A stretch of 64,000 bases of DNA from Strigamia acuminata (GCA_949358305.1 OX442315.1:9140427-9204426); one strand, 5' to 3'; shown: positions 51,894-63,733, counted from the first letter of the stretch. Notes: a model not told the origin generated them from the sequence alone. Program-made: numbers and translations.

Positions 51894-54490
51894 CTGGGGG
51901 GGGGTCGCTAACATCTGCGACAATGTCCTCGTGCGCTTCCAAAAGGCACAATCTTTGTATGGGACGCCTCAACTTCTTCCCTGTGGCGAGTCGGACCTCA
52001 CAGGACCTCACTTTCCCATCCCGCCCAGGAAAAACAAGTGTTACCAATCCCATTGCCCACACTGACCTCGGTTGATTCTCGTCTTGTATCAACACGACGT
52101 CGTTAACCCTCAAATCCCTTTTGATGTTGTCGGTTCGAAATACCCTAAGCTCAATCAGGTATTCGTGGTTCCAGCGCCTCCAAATCTGTTTTAGCAAGCG
52201 CTCACGAAGTCTCCATCGCTTCAAGAGTTCAACCGCACCAGCATCCATCTGTTTGGGGTCATGTTGATGAGTTCCTGGGAGCGAAATGTGACGTCTTCCA
52301 ACTAGGAAGTGAGACGGTGTCAGCGGCTCTTTTTCCTGAGCATCTGCATACACGTATGAAATTGGTCGTGAATTTATCATCGCTTCCACTTCACACAAAG
52401 TGGTGGTCAACTCTTCGAATGTCAATACACGACGCCCCAAAATTTTCTTTAGTGACACCTTAACCGTCCTCACCATCCTCTCCCAAAAACCTCCCCACCA
52501 TGCTGCTCGCTCAACAATGAATTTCCATGTGATTTGGCGTTGCGAAAGAAAGTTACCAATCTTGGTCGATTTAATGGCCCCCATCAAAACTCTTAATTCA
52601 GCATCGGCCCTCTTAAACGTTTTAGCGTTGTCCGAATATATTACCTCTGGTACGCAGCGACGAGCAAAAAATCTTTTTAATGCCATTACAAAATCATCTG
52701 TACTCATAGAAGATACTAACTCTAAATGAATGGCTCTTGTCACTGCGCACGTGATGAGAGCAATGTAACACTTATTTCCCGCGCGTTGGTAAAGAGGGCC
52801 GGCGAAATCAATTCCTACTATTTGAAAGGGATCAGCTCTTCTGACTCGATCAACTGGCAATGGCGCTTCTATTTGTCGCATCAAACGACCTTGGACTTTT
52901 CTGCAAATAAAACAATTATGAATTATCTTCTTTATACACGATCTCGCTCTTGGAATCCAAAATCGCGTCCGTATTTCTGCGAGAGTGTCGCCGAGACCGC
53001 CGTGAAAAACTCGTTGATGCGCGTCTAATATCAAAAGTTCAGTAATTCGCTGTCCTCCTGGCAACACCCATGGTCCCTTAGCTTCTCTTCGAACCTCGCC
53101 CCACTCGAGTCTGGTTCGCACATGTAGAAGGTGGTGGTCGTCGAATGCGCAGTCGATTTGGCTCAACACGGAATCTGTCTCGACTCGTCGTCCCGCCTCA
53201 ATTGATTTAATTTCACTCGAAAAATAAAGTTGCTGCACTGCACCAATCCAATAATGCTCGGCGCGGCGTAATTCGTCTAACGACAATGGTGATCCGTTCC
53301 TTTCCTTTCGTTTCAAATTGTCCGCAAATCGTTGTACCCACCCCGTTCTGTGCAACAAGCTCGTCCACGAACTGCATGTATTTAAATTGATTAAAAGTTC
53401 TTTCAAAGGTGGCTCGTTATCGATCACGACATTGACTTGTTCGTCGGCTTCTTCGTCGAATTCGGGTTCAATGTCCACCTGTGGCCAAGTGTTCTCGTTC
53501 TGTGACAACCATTTTGGCCCTTTCCACCAAATTTGGTCGTCCAACAGCTGTTGTGCGTCTATCCCTCTGGTCAGCAGGTCGGCTGGATTCTCTTTGCCGG
53601 GGACGTGGCGCCATTCCGCGTGTGGCGCGTTGAGTTGAATCTCCTCGACTCGTCGGGACACGAAAGGAATCGTCTTGCTGTTCCCCCGCTTCAGCCACGC
53701 CAACACTATGGTCGAATCCGTCCAACATATTGTCCTTGACGCCGGCAACTCGTTTAATTTAGCAATTAACCTCGATGACAGGAGTGCCCCCATCAATTCC
53801 AGTCGAGGCAACGTAATCGTTTTTACCGGAGCGATTCTAGATTTGGAGAGAATGAAACAAATTTTATTATTATTAGCATTGCCCACTCTGGCATAAATCA
53901 CCACGCCATAAGCGAGCGGGCTGGCGTCGCAAAACACATGAATCTGAGCGTTCGAAAAGTCACTGCTGAAACCCATCCAACGTGGCACCTTAATCTTTGC
54001 AAGCAGTGGAACTTGATTTCTCCAACTTTGCCATCTCTCAGCTTCTTCTTCAGGCAATTTTTTATCCCACTCTAATTTCAATCGCCAAAGTCCTTGAAAA
54101 ATTAGTTTTCCCGTTACACTGAATGGACTGACGAATCCGACTGGATCGAAAATGCTGGCCACCACTTGAATTACATGCCTTTTTGTGATTTGTTTTTCTT
54201 CTAATTTTTCCAAAAGTTCATTCATTTCGAGTGACAATACGTCCAAATTTATATCCCAAATTAGACCCAAAACCTTCGTTATTGTTTTGTCGTTTGTCGC
54301 CGACGGTGTCATTCTTTCTCGCACCTGACTCGAGTTTGTCATCCACTTCGTGAGTTCCATGTTGGCCCCTTTTAATATCTCCGCGACCTCGTAACACGTT
54401 TTCGTCAGTATCGCCTCGTCGTGGTTGCTGTTGATAAAATCGTCGACATAAAATCGCAACAATACTTGCAGAACCGTTTCTGGACGTATT
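51889..54490 (-). pseudogene. BEL2 pol, 3' part after frameshift
   Basis: From within RT to the end: LLRFYVDDFINS catalytic box, RNase H (IHVFCDASPLAYGVVIYA, CWTDSTIVLAWLKRG), integrase (HQRVFHGGLG...CFICRKVQG, VGIDFAGPLYQ, YSDNAKTF, AAWWGGFWERMVR), and a DUF5641-type end (VWAMGLVTLVFPGRDGKVR). It has no start codon of its own and is cut from gag-RT by a frame change just before YVDD. All integrase acidic residues remain. It cannot be made as one chain by ordinary translation. Confidence 0.9.
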
Positions 54491-57194
54491 TCATTAGATG
54501 CTCGCGGATGGTTGCGTTCAACAGGAAGGGGCTTGGTGTGGCTCCAAACAATACTCGAGTCTGCCTCAAAATTCGTAACTTCAACGGTCCCTTTCCATCC
54601 CACTCGTCACACAACCAAAAAAATCGCAAACAGTCCCTGTCGTCGATGTGAATGCCGATCTGGTGAAATGCCTTGACTATGTCCCCTATGGCGGCGTAAA
54701 TGAAAGTTCTGAAATGGATTAACATTCTTATTATTTCAGGCAACAGGTTCGGTCCAGTGAATAAGCAGTCATTTAAAGATTTGTTTTTGGCGCCATGTGA
54801 CGAAGCGTCGCAAACGACACGCAATTTCGTCGTCTCTCGTTGCTCACGAACTACGGGGCTGTGTGGCAGGTAATAACATCTGTTTTTGTCGGTGTTTCCT
54901 GTTGGCACGTCTTCCACGATCCCCTCGGCTATTTGGCTGTTGATTACTTCGCGATACTTGGCGTACAAACTCGGATCTTTTTTGAATTTGCGAACCAAAT
55001 TCCAAAATCGACGAAGGGCGATGTTATAATTATCTTCCAACTCGTCCTTCGAGACCAACCAAGGTAGTCGCACTTCGTACCGCACGCCGTTCCATTTTAA
55101 CGATCGTTTGAATCCTTCGAGTGCTTGTAGATCTTCGTCTTGTCTTCCGGTGGTGGATTCGTGCATGATTCCGATTGTGTCCAGCTCCCAAAATTTCTGT
55201 AATTTTAAATCTAAACTTTCTTCATATTTAGTCAAGTTTACTGGAATAATCAGATTTTTTTCTTTTCTGTCAATTTCTTCGTTTGACCCGTGAATGGTCC
55301 AACCAAACATGGTTTCAAGTCCCACCAATCCTGGCCCAAGTCTCTCAACACGACCGTTCACAATTTTCCAAAAATAGTCTATCCCAACCAAAATTGATAC
55401 GTCACCGTGTCGGACTTGGTTCTGATCGATGTTTAGTCGAATTCCGTGTTTGTTCAGCATTGTTTGAATGTTGTCGTCTGCTCTCTTGACCACGGAGCTG
55501 GTGATCCACGGCACCACGATTGCTTGCACCTCAATCCGACTGTTTTCCCCGTCTCGTGCGCACAAAGTTACTCGAACTTGTTTGCGCTGTGTCGGCGTCG
55601 GTTCCCGTTGACCAAACGGCACAATATTCATTACAGCTTCCCCGACCTCTTGTGCATTCAGTTCTTTTGATAACTTCTCTGTGATGAACGTCCGGTGGCT
55701 TCCTCCGTCGAAAAAGCATTGCACCGTCCTTTTCCTTTCATCCGACTCAACGTCCACCATCAGCACCTGAAAATACAACTCATTTTTGTTAGCACTCCAC
55801 ACGGCTGTTGTTTTAATTTCCTCCGGGTCGTCGTCCTCGCAGAGCTGTGTATGATGGCGCCGCTTGCATTTCTCACACTTTATTTTCGCCGTGCATTTAG
55901 TCACCCGATGCCCTTTATCAAAGCACAAAAAACATCGACCCGCTCGCATCAAATTTCGTCTTTTCTTGTGGGGCGGCAGTGGGCAGGCTTCCGTCGCGTG
56001 CTCGGTGACCTCGCAATAAATGCACTCATTTGTGCTGATGGTGAGGGCGTTGACCGATGGCAGAGTCACTTTCTTTTTAACCCATTCAGTGTTTTTTGTA
56101 AACGTGGGTCGGCTTGTTTTCTTTTCCTCCAAATTTGACTCTTTGTTATAATCATTAGCGGCGGCCGTTCGCTCCCTCAACCCAATTTGCTTGTTTAAAT
56201 AAGTGAGGAAAGCTTTAATGTCAGTCTCGTCGTCGTTGTCCCCCTGCGCGAATCCCATCGCGATAAAATCTGGCACGGCGGCCATCAATTTTGGGCACAA
56301 CAGAGCGCCAAATGTGGCCACTTCAACTTCCAAGTTCTCCAGGCTGCGCACGTGCAACTCGCACTCGTCATACAGCCTCCTGAGCGCCGTCAAATCCCCA
56401 ATCTTTTTCACCGCTGGCACTCTTTCTATGGCGCGCAAATGGGCATTAATTACGACATTTTTCTTGCCAAAACGATTTTTCAAAAGTTCCTTGGCGGTTT
56501 CATAATTTTCATCGGTTGGATTAAGTCCAGCAACAACACTGGCCGCCGGCCCCTCCAAAAATGTTTTCAGATATACCAGTTTAGCCTTTGGTGTAAGTCT
56601 CTTATTGCTCCCGATTCCAATTTCGTAATTTGACCAAAAGTCGCACCATTTGGTCGGGTCCCCGTTATATTTGTTCATATTAATAGTGGGTAATTTCATA
56701 GAACCTGCATCCTGCTCCTCGTTGACCGGTGGCGGCACGGCTGGTGGCGGCAAATGGACTTGGACCTGGGCGGCGATTTGAGCGGTGATGGCCTGTTGGT
56801 TCAGCAGCATCTGGGCGGCGATCGCGTCCTCCAGTTTTTTTTGGTTGGCGGCCGCTGTCGCCTCGTTCGCTTGTCCCACCTCGGCTCGTCGTATCTCGTC
56901 CGCGTGCTGCACTAAGTCCTCCATGTGGTCTATCAGGCGTTCCTGGTAGATGTCCGCTGTTTCTTGGTCGGCCGTGGCTTCATTGTCGTCGGTGATCAGG
57001 TTTCCAATCCGTTCGTCCAGTCCCGCCAAAATGTCCTTTTTGGCTTGTAGTTGGGCTCTGTGTCGCGCCAACTTCTTCAAATCGACCGGCACCTCTGCCA
57101 GCAAGCCGGCTGTCGAGTTGGTCAGCCGGGTGCACGCCGTTCTCGCGGTCGTGCGATTCCTCTTCAGCTTATCGATTTCCGAAATTTCGGCCAT
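54405..57194 (-). pseudogene. BEL2 gag-protease-RT N-terminal part
   Basis: Starts at ATG 57194 (MAEISEIDKLKRN). It carries the DUF1759-type gag (MNKYNGDPTKWCDFWSNYE), knuckles (CIYCEVTEHATEAC, CFLCFDKGHRVTKC), protease (CFFDGGSHRTFI) and RT up to TRVLFGATPSPFLLNATI, then leaves frame and stops at 54405. Alignment with BEL3 at the break suggests about 10 bp are missing just upstream of the YVDD codons. Otherwise the frame is well kept. Confidence 0.9.
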
Positions 57195-57266
57195 TTTTAC
57201 GTTCAAAATAATTTTCAACACTCACGTTCTTGACACAAATTTTTCAGGTCCGGGTTAAATTAATTT

Positions 57267-57283
57267 CCCGGGTTTCGGCACCA
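57267..57283 (-). promoter_or_regulatory. BEL2 primer-binding site
   Basis: Minus strand TGGTGCCGAAACCCGGG, with no spacer from the 5' LTR; BEL1 and BEL3 have a 3-nt spacer. Confidence 0.8.
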
Positions 57284-57762
57284 TGTGAAAATCCCAGTTT
57301 GTGAATGTTAAAAGTTCGCTTTTTTGATGTAAATTCAGTTGGTTCAGGTTTCGAAAATTTCTAAGTTCTTTTTCAGTGTGTGAATACAAATAAATTCTAA
57401 CTGCTCAACAAGAGCAGTCCTGCTTGGGTAAAGTGAAAGTTTGTACTGGTTTATTTTCGTTGAAAAACGATGTTAAATACATGAAATAATTAGTTCTTGG
57501 AAACAAGAACAAAACATACAAATATAAATAGTTCTCAGAAAATGAGAACAAAAAGTCAAAAAAAGGTCAAAAACTCTAAACAATAGAAAACGTCACCACA
57601 TCTGGTGTAAATTTAGACACTTCTAGAATCACAACAAAAGACTCGGGTTTTCCCTTCAAAAAATTCGCAGAAGGCAATTAAAACAGATTACAGTAAAAAC
57701 CCAAAATTTCCCAACACCAATTTAATACAAAATTAAAATACACTAAAACCCTAGTTTTTACA
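57284..57762 (-). repeat. BEL2 5' LTR
   Basis: 479 bp, matching 51415-51893 with no difference noticed. Confidence 0.95.
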
Positions 57763-58170
57763 CTGATTGGCCCAATTTCATATTGTCCATGTCGGTTCGA
57801 AATTGGACCGTTTTATACATTATTTTCTCTTCTGAGTTCAAATTTGATACAATTTTATTGTTCCTGACCGTATTTTACCTTGTTCTTGTTACATTTCAGA
57901 TATTTAAATGTTAGATTTAAATTTCAAGTATTTTCTTGTTTTTACATTATTTTTACAATCATTGTGAAATGAAGTTTACAACACATTTCCATCTAAAAGA
58001 AAATTGATTGGAAACATAACATTTCAAACAAAAGATTTACAACTAATTGAAAATATGACTTTTCATCTCTAGGATTTACTACACATTTTCAGAAGTTTGG
58101 AAATATATGAATATTTCCAACATATTTCCAACAAATTTCCGCATCATAGTAAATTCAACTTTTCCATATT
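57763..58170. other. Sequence between BEL2 and BEL3
   Basis: AT-rich and noncoding, starting with the BEL2 duplication CTGAT. TTTCCAA/TTGGAAA motifs and AAGATTTACAACTAATTG weakly resemble the distal TIR of the tRNA-module MITE, so this is probably its interrupted second half. Confidence 0.4.
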
Positions 58171-58451
58171 TGAAGTCTCAAAACTACTTTCGAGATTGAA
58201 ATTATAAAAACTGACTAAATTTCTATTAAAACTAATTTCTAACTAAATGTCTCTAGAGCTGATAAAAACGTGGCTACAAGGGTAACACAAGAGTTTATTC
58301 TGGTCAAAAAAAGGGGGTTTTACATAGTTAAAAATAGGTAAAAAATAGGTCAAGGCACATCTGGACACACGTCATAAATTCTCCTCCAAAAAGCGTCTCC
58401 TTGATGTTGGCTTCCCTGTTCGTCTTCACTTAAAATGCTCCAGTTTTTACA
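58171..58451 (-). repeat. BEL3 3' LTR
   Basis: 281 bp. The gag-pol stop codon (complement of 58447-58449) lies inside it. Confidence 0.92.
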
Positions 58452-61400
58452 CTGGGGGCCGAGTGAAATCTTCACTCGTATCTTTTTCGTCATGAGCCTC
58501 GAGAATACATAATCGCTGAACTGGTCTCCTCAAGACTTTGCCATATGGCAACTGCATCTCACATGCTCTAACTCGACCATCTCGACCCATAAAAATAGTT
58601 TTAACGCGACCAAATTTCCACGTCATTCGAGGCTGATTCAATTCCTCGATCAATACCACGTCTCCTACACGTATTTCGCGAGAACTCCTGTCGTTTCTGC
58701 GATGAACCCTCAATTCAGTGAGGTACTCGTGTTGCCAACGCGACCACCAATGTCCCAATTTCAATTGTCGCAATTTCCATCGCTTTAAGATCGACACTGC
58801 TGTTGACAACGGCTGTTGATTATTTCTCTGAGTCGGGTCTGGTAGGTTGCAGCTTCGTTTTCCTACCAAAAAATGGGCTGGTGTTATTGGATGACTTTCT
58901 TCACCCTCAGTGTAAACATATGAAAGCGGACGTGAATTAATGCAAGACTCTGCCTCTGAGAGAAAGGTTGTCAACTCTTCAAAATCTAAAGATGATTTTC
59001 CTAAGACCTTTTTCAAACTCAATTTTGTTGACTTAACCATCCTCTCCCAGAAGCCGCCCCACCACGGCGCGTGCTCAACAATAAATTGCCATGTTATGCG
59101 TCGCTCGGTAAGGAAATTCTGTATTTCTTCTCTTCTTACTGCACTTAATAAAACACTAAGTTCTTTTTCTGTACGCTTAAAGGTGAGAGCGTTGTCCGAG
59201 TAGATAGTGGATGGAACTCCTCTTCGTGCAAAAAAGCGTTTCAACGCCTGAATAAATCTCTCAACGTTCATGTTCGTGACAAGCTCCAAATGCACCGCTC
59301 TAATTACTGCGCACGTGAATACAACGATATAACATTTATCACCGTTACGCTGGTATAATGGTCCCGCAAAGTCTACACCGACAATCTGGAACGGTTCGGC
59401 CTGACTGACACGATCTGGGGGCAAGGCTGACTCGGTCTGTCGTACAAAACGTCCCTGCACACGTTTGCATATGAAGCATCGGTGTAGTATGCCTTTCACT
59501 GTTCGTCTTAATTTTGGCATCCAAAATTGCTGTCTAACTTCCGCCAAAGTTTCGCCCAATCCTCCATGGAAAATTCGCTGGTGCATTTCTAAAATAACAA
59601 GACTTGTTAGTGGGTGGTTTGAGGACAAAACATAAGGATTTTTAAGATTCTCTTCAATTTTAGCCCATCTTAATCTCGTGTTTAAACGCATCAACCCATC
59701 ACTGTCCAAATAGCACGTCACATTTTTCAAAACAGAGTCACGAGCAAATTCTTGTTGGCGGTTGATTGTCATCAACTCTGTTGCAAAACTGGATTGTTGA
59801 ATGACACGAATCCAATAAAGTTCGACTGTTAACAATTCGTCTACTGTCAAAGGTGCACCGTCTCGGATGTGTAACTTCGTATTGTTGATGAATCGCTTCA
59901 CCCAACCAGTCACGCGCACCAGCTTCCTCCAACTCCCATATTTCGATGGGTCGTCCACGAGTTGTAATTCGTTTGCAACAATTGTCATTGACTGCACCTC
60001 TTCGGTCTCTATCTCTTCGGTCTCTATCTCGTCCATCATGTTCGCTGTGGGATCGTTTGGCCAATTGCTACTTTCTGTTGCAAGCCACTCGGGGCCCTTC
60101 CACCACATCTCGGACTCGATCAAAATGGTTGCTTCCACTCCTCTCGTCAGAAGATCCGCCGGATTCTGTAGGCCGGGGCAATGTCTCCAATTCTCGAATG
60201 GCACATGCTGTTTGATTTCTTCCACTCTTCTGGCGATGAAAGGAATGGCTTTCCTTTTCTCCTTCAGCCAACAAAGGGCTATTGTTGAGTCCGTCCATGC
60301 CGTGACTTTCGCAGTCGTGAATTGTTGTAGGCGGTGGGCGACTCGAGCTAGTAGAAGCGCTCCCATCAATTCTAGCCTCGGCAACGTTATCGCTTTAATA
60401 GGCGCGATTCTGGATTTGGATAAAATAAAATATGTATTATACACTCCGGTGGAGTGACGCACTCGATTGTACGCCACAACACCGTAAGCCAACGGGCTGG
60501 CGTCACAAAACAAATGAATCTCGTCTTCACTTGGGTCGTTTGTCACACCAAAATGTCGTGGCACTCTGATTTTCTCCAACAATGGCAGCTGCTCACGCCA
60601 ATGTTCCCAAGTAACTCGTAACTCTGATGGCAGCTGGTCGTCCCAATTCATCTGAGTTTTCCAAAGCTGTTGATAAAACAACTTGCCTGTCACTGTAAAA
60701 GGAGACGCAAACCCCATCGGATCGAAAATTTGCGCCACCAACTGAATTACTTGTCTTTTTGTAATCGCTACTTTGACTAAATTTAACTTTATGTCCTCCA
60801 TTTCAAGCGACAAGTCGTCACGTTCTGTATTCCACTTAAGTCCCAAAACCTTCAATTCTACTTCCACACTCGCATCAGGGTGATCAATCGCGAATTGTTG
60901 CTGCAGCTGTCGAGAATTACTGTGCCATTTGACTAATTCCAAATTCGCTTCCTTCATGATGGCCGACACCTTTTGATACGTCTCGATCCCCTCCTCATCT
61001 GTGCGTACGCTGTCGAGGTAATCGTCCACATAAAAACGCAACAACAATTTAACTATAAGTTCAGGAAATTGATCAATATATTGTTCGAGATGGTGTTTTA
61101 TGGTGGCATTCAACAGATACGGGCTGGGTGACGCTCCGAACAGAACTCGTGTCTGTCTGAGAATCAGTATTTTGATTGGTCCCAGCAAGTCCCATTGGTC
61201 GTCAATCCACAAAAAGCGCACCGCGTCTCGATCGGCCAAGTGTAGCAATATCTGATGGAATGCCTGTCGTATGTCGCTGGTCATGGCCACAAGCAACAAT
61301 CTAAAAAACAGCAAAGCATTTATTAGTTCGGGTAAAAGGTTTGGGCCGGTAAAAAGACAGTCGTTTAGCGAGCGACTCTTGTGCGCATGTGACGATGCAT

Positions 61401-63660
61401 CGTACACAATGCGCAGTTTCGTAGTGCTTCTACGTTCACGTATAACAGGTCGATGGGGCAAATAATAACATCCCTCTTGGCTGGGATTCTCTGGTGCCAC
61501 CTCGATTATTCCGTCTGTCATCTGGTTGTCCAAAACTTGCTTATAACGAAAATAAAGTTCTGGATCACTTTTAAACTTTCTCACCAAATTCCACAGTCTT
61601 TTCACTGCGACTTGATAATTTGAGTCCAACTCGCTTCTTTCTAACAACCACGGCAAACGCACTTCATATCGACTTCCGGTCCATCGAATTGACTCTTTGA
61701 ATTTAGCCACTGCTTGGTCGTCATTGTCTTGCGAGGTCTTGAGAGTCTCGTGTGGTATTCCCACAGCCTCCAATTCCCAAAATCGTTTCAAAAGTTCGTC
61801 TAATCGGTCCTCGTATCTCACGAGATGGACTTGGATGGCTGGCTGCTTGGACATGGCACTCTCGCTGCGAATTGCGCCATGAATCGTCCATCCAAGTGTC
61901 GTGCGCAGACACATGAGGTTCTCGTCTAGTCTCTTCGACTCTCCAGTCACGATTTGCCAAAAGTAATCTGCGCCAATTAAAATCGACACCTCACTGGACT
62001 GAGTTGACATCTGGTCAATGTTGAGAGCGATTCCATTTTGTCGTAACATCTGACGTACGTGTTGACTGGACTGTTTTGCCACTGAATTAGTAATCCAAGG
62101 GACTTCGATCAATTCTAACTCAAAAAAATCATCATTATTATTAGTGTTTCTTAATGTAATTTTCACTCTGCGCCTGCATGCGACTTTGGACTCTTTTTCG
62201 CCAAAACCGCCGATTTCCATCATCTGGTTGCCCACGACTTCAGCTCCCAGTTCCTCGACCAATTTCGCATTGATGAAGGACCGATGACTTCCACCATCAA
62301 AAAAGCACTGTACTGTTTTAGTCTTGTGGCTCGATTCGGCATTAACCATCAAAACTTGAAAGAAAATGTCCGTGTTTGCTGCGGTCACTGCTGCTGTCAA
62401 GGTGACTTCCGGCTCTGGTTTGCTCTCACAAAGTAATAAATGATGAAATCGTTCGCATTGCTTACATTTTTCCTTTTTCGGACAGTTTCGCGCCATGTGT
62501 TTGCTGCCTAAACAGTTAAAACACCGACGGGCTTGCATCAATCGTTTCAGTCGTTCGGGTATGGCCAGAGGACACTCTTCCTTGCGATGGCTGCTTTCAT
62601 CACAAAAGGCGCAACTCGAATCCGACACGTTTCCAATCAGAGCGCTGGCTGAAGTCGGTTTGTCAAAACGTGCTGGTCTCTTGGCATCTCCGTACGACTT
62701 GGGTGTTGGTTTGTCACTCTCCTTTGCGGCCTGCTGCTTGTTCACGGCTGCATATTGTTCCCGTAACGCCAATTCCTGTCGAAAAAATTCTAAAAAAGCT
62801 TTAAGATCATGACTTTTATCGCTATTTTTTCTTTGAAAATCCAAGGCAATCACATCGGGTATTGTTGCTAGTAACAATGGACACAAAATTACACCAAACG
62901 TTGTCACTTCAACTTGCTCGTTTTCTAAACTACGAACGTGCGACTCGCACGTGTCGTACAGTTTTCTCAGTTCTAACAGGTCACTAACTCGCTTGACGGG
63001 TTGCAACTTCATCAAAGTCTGCATGTGCGCGTTGATGATCACTTCCTTGCGCCCGAATCGTTTCTGCAAGAGTTCTACGGCAGCCTTATAATTCTCGTCG
63101 CTAATTTTTAAACCTTTGACAACTGCCGCCGCGGTGCCCTCCAAAACCGAATTCAAGTATACAAACTTTGCTTTTGTGGTGATCGACTCGTTACTGTTCA
63201 CACTCAAATCGAAGTTGGACCAAAAGTTGCTCCATTCCGTTGGATTACCGTTGAATTTCGCCATCTCCAGCTTCGGAAGTCGAATGTTCCCGTTGTTCGA
63301 TCCATTGTTCGAACCGCCGCCATTAGCAAGATCCGGGTTGGGAAGAACTAGTACGGGTTTCAATAATTCGTCTAACTTCAAATCTATATCGGTCAACGCA
63401 TCGATTATTTTTTTCCTGTACTCCTCGTTTTCTTCTTCTTCCTTCTCGAGCTCCGCACGTGTTACGATGAGTGGAGTTATTTTCTCGTCTATGCCTGATA
63501 ATTGGCTACTTTTTGCGATTAATTGATTTTTTAACCTACGTAATTCGACTGTATCAATCCCGTCCAAAGCCGCGAGAGCAACGATCGCCGTATTTATGAT
63601 TCTTTTCGTTCCCAATCTCGATGTGGTTTGTTGAGCACGCAACCTGTCCAAGTCGTCCAT
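58447..63660 (-). CDS. BEL3 gag-pol polyprotein
   Basis: 1737 residues from ATG 63660 (MDDLDRLRAQQTTSRLGTK). In order: N-terminal coiled-coil-like stretch, DUF1759-type gag (MAKFNGNPTEWSNFWSNFD), knuckles (CAFCDESSHRKEEC about 347, CFNCLGSKHMARNC about 375), protease (CFFDGGSHRSFI about 452), RT with FYVDDYLDS (about 877), RNase H (IHLFCDASPLAYGVVAY, AWTDSTIALCW), integrase (HQRIFHGGLG...CFICKRVQG; VGVDFAGPLYQ about 1427; YSDNALTF about 1489; APWWGGFWERMVK about 1537) and a DUF5641-type C-terminus. No break is seen, so it is potentially autonomous. About as long as BEL1 but clearly closer to BEL2. Confidence 0.95.
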   Translation of the reverse strand: MDDLDRLRAQQTTSRLGTKRIINTAIVALAALDGIDTVELRRLKNQLIAKSSQLSGIDEKITPLIVTRAELEKEEEENEEYRKKIIDALTDIDLKLDELLKPVLVLPNPDLANGGGSNNGSNNGNIRLPKLEMAKFNGNPTEWSNFWSNFDLSVNSNESITTKAKFVYLNSVLEGTAAAVVKGLKISDENYKAAVELLQKRFGRKEVIINAHMQTLMKLQPVKRVSDLLELRKLYDTCESHVRSLENEQVEVTTFGVILCPLLLATIPDVIALDFQRKNSDKSHDLKAFLEFFRQELALREQYAAVNKQQAAKESDKPTPKSYGDAKRPARFDKPTSASALIGNVSDSSCAFCDESSHRKEECPLAIPERLKRLMQARRCFNCLGSKHMARNCPKKEKCKQCERFHHLLLCESKPEPEVTLTAAVTAANTDIFFQVLMVNAESSHKTKTVQCFFDGGSHRSFINAKLVEELGAEVVGNQMMEIGGFGEKESKVACRRRVKITLRNTNNNDDFFELELIEVPWITNSVAKQSSQHVRQMLRQNGIALNIDQMSTQSSEVSILIGADYFWQIVTGESKRLDENLMCLRTTLGWTIHGAIRSESAMSKQPAIQVHLVRYEDRLDELLKRFWELEAVGIPHETLKTSQDNDDQAVAKFKESIRWTGSRYEVRLPWLLERSELDSNYQVAVKRLWNLVRKFKSDPELYFRYKQVLDNQMTDGIIEVAPENPSQEGCYYLPHRPVIRERRSTTKLRIVYDASSHAHKSRSLNDCLFTGPNLLPELINALLFFRLLLVAMTSDIRQAFHQILLHLADRDAVRFLWIDDQWDLLGPIKILILRQTRVLFGASPSPYLLNATIKHHLEQYIDQFPELIVKLLLRFYVDDYLDSVRTDEEGIETYQKVSAIMKEANLELVKWHSNSRQLQQQFAIDHPDASVEVELKVLGLKWNTERDDLSLEMEDIKLNLVKVAITKRQVIQLVAQIFDPMGFASPFTVTGKLFYQQLWKTQMNWDDQLPSELRVTWEHWREQLPLLEKIRVPRHFGVTNDPSEDEIHLFCDASPLAYGVVAYNRVRHSTGVYNTYFILSKSRIAPIKAITLPRLELMGALLLARVAHRLQQFTTAKVTAWTDSTIALCWLKEKRKAIPFIARRVEEIKQHVPFENWRHCPGLQNPADLLTRGVEATILIESEMWWKGPEWLATESSNWPNDPTANMMDEIETEEIETEEVQSMTIVANELQLVDDPSKYGSWRKLVRVTGWVKRFINNTKLHIRDGAPLTVDELLTVELYWIRVIQQSSFATELMTINRQQEFARDSVLKNVTCYLDSDGLMRLNTRLRWAKIEENLKNPYVLSSNHPLTSLVILEMHQRIFHGGLGETLAEVRQQFWMPKLRRTVKGILHRCFICKRVQGRFVRQTESALPPDRVSQAEPFQIVGVDFAGPLYQRNGDKCYIVVFTCAVIRAVHLELVTNMNVERFIQALKRFFARRGVPSTIYSDNALTFKRTEKELSVLLSAVRREEIQNFLTERRITWQFIVEHAPWWGGFWERMVKSTKLSLKKVLGKSSLDFEELTTFLSEAESCINSRPLSYVYTEGEESHPITPAHFLVGKRSCNLPDPTQRNNQQPLSTAVSILKRWKLRQLKLGHWWSRWQHEYLTELRVHRRNDRSSREIRVGDVVLIEELNQPRMTWKFGRVKTIFMGRDGRVRACEMQLPYGKVLRRPVQRLCILEAHDEKDTSEDFTRPPV

Positions 63661-63733
63661 CTTGGATTTTTTTCAGCTTTCTTCTCGAAATTTCAACTCA
63701 AAAGTTCTGTTCTATCCGGGGTCGCTTCAGATT

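Larger units (their letters stand above)
51415..57762 (-). mobile_element. BEL2: BEL/Pao element with broken RT
   Basis: 479-bp LTRs at 51415-51893 and 57284-57762, seemingly identical; target duplication CTGAT (51410-51414 and 57763-57767). The primer site (57267-57283) directly abuts the LTR. Minus-strand gag-pol is split in two frames overlapping at 54405-54603. The insertion is into the tRNA-module MITE. Related to BEL3 more than to BEL1 by LTR end (TGTAAAAAC) and protein motifs. Confidence 0.95.

Noticed and set aside
54405-54603. Programmed ribosomal frameshift in BEL2
   Set aside because: The frame change falls in the RT domain rather than at a gag/pol border, no slippery heptamer stands out, and related BEL3 reads straight through; a deletion is simpler.
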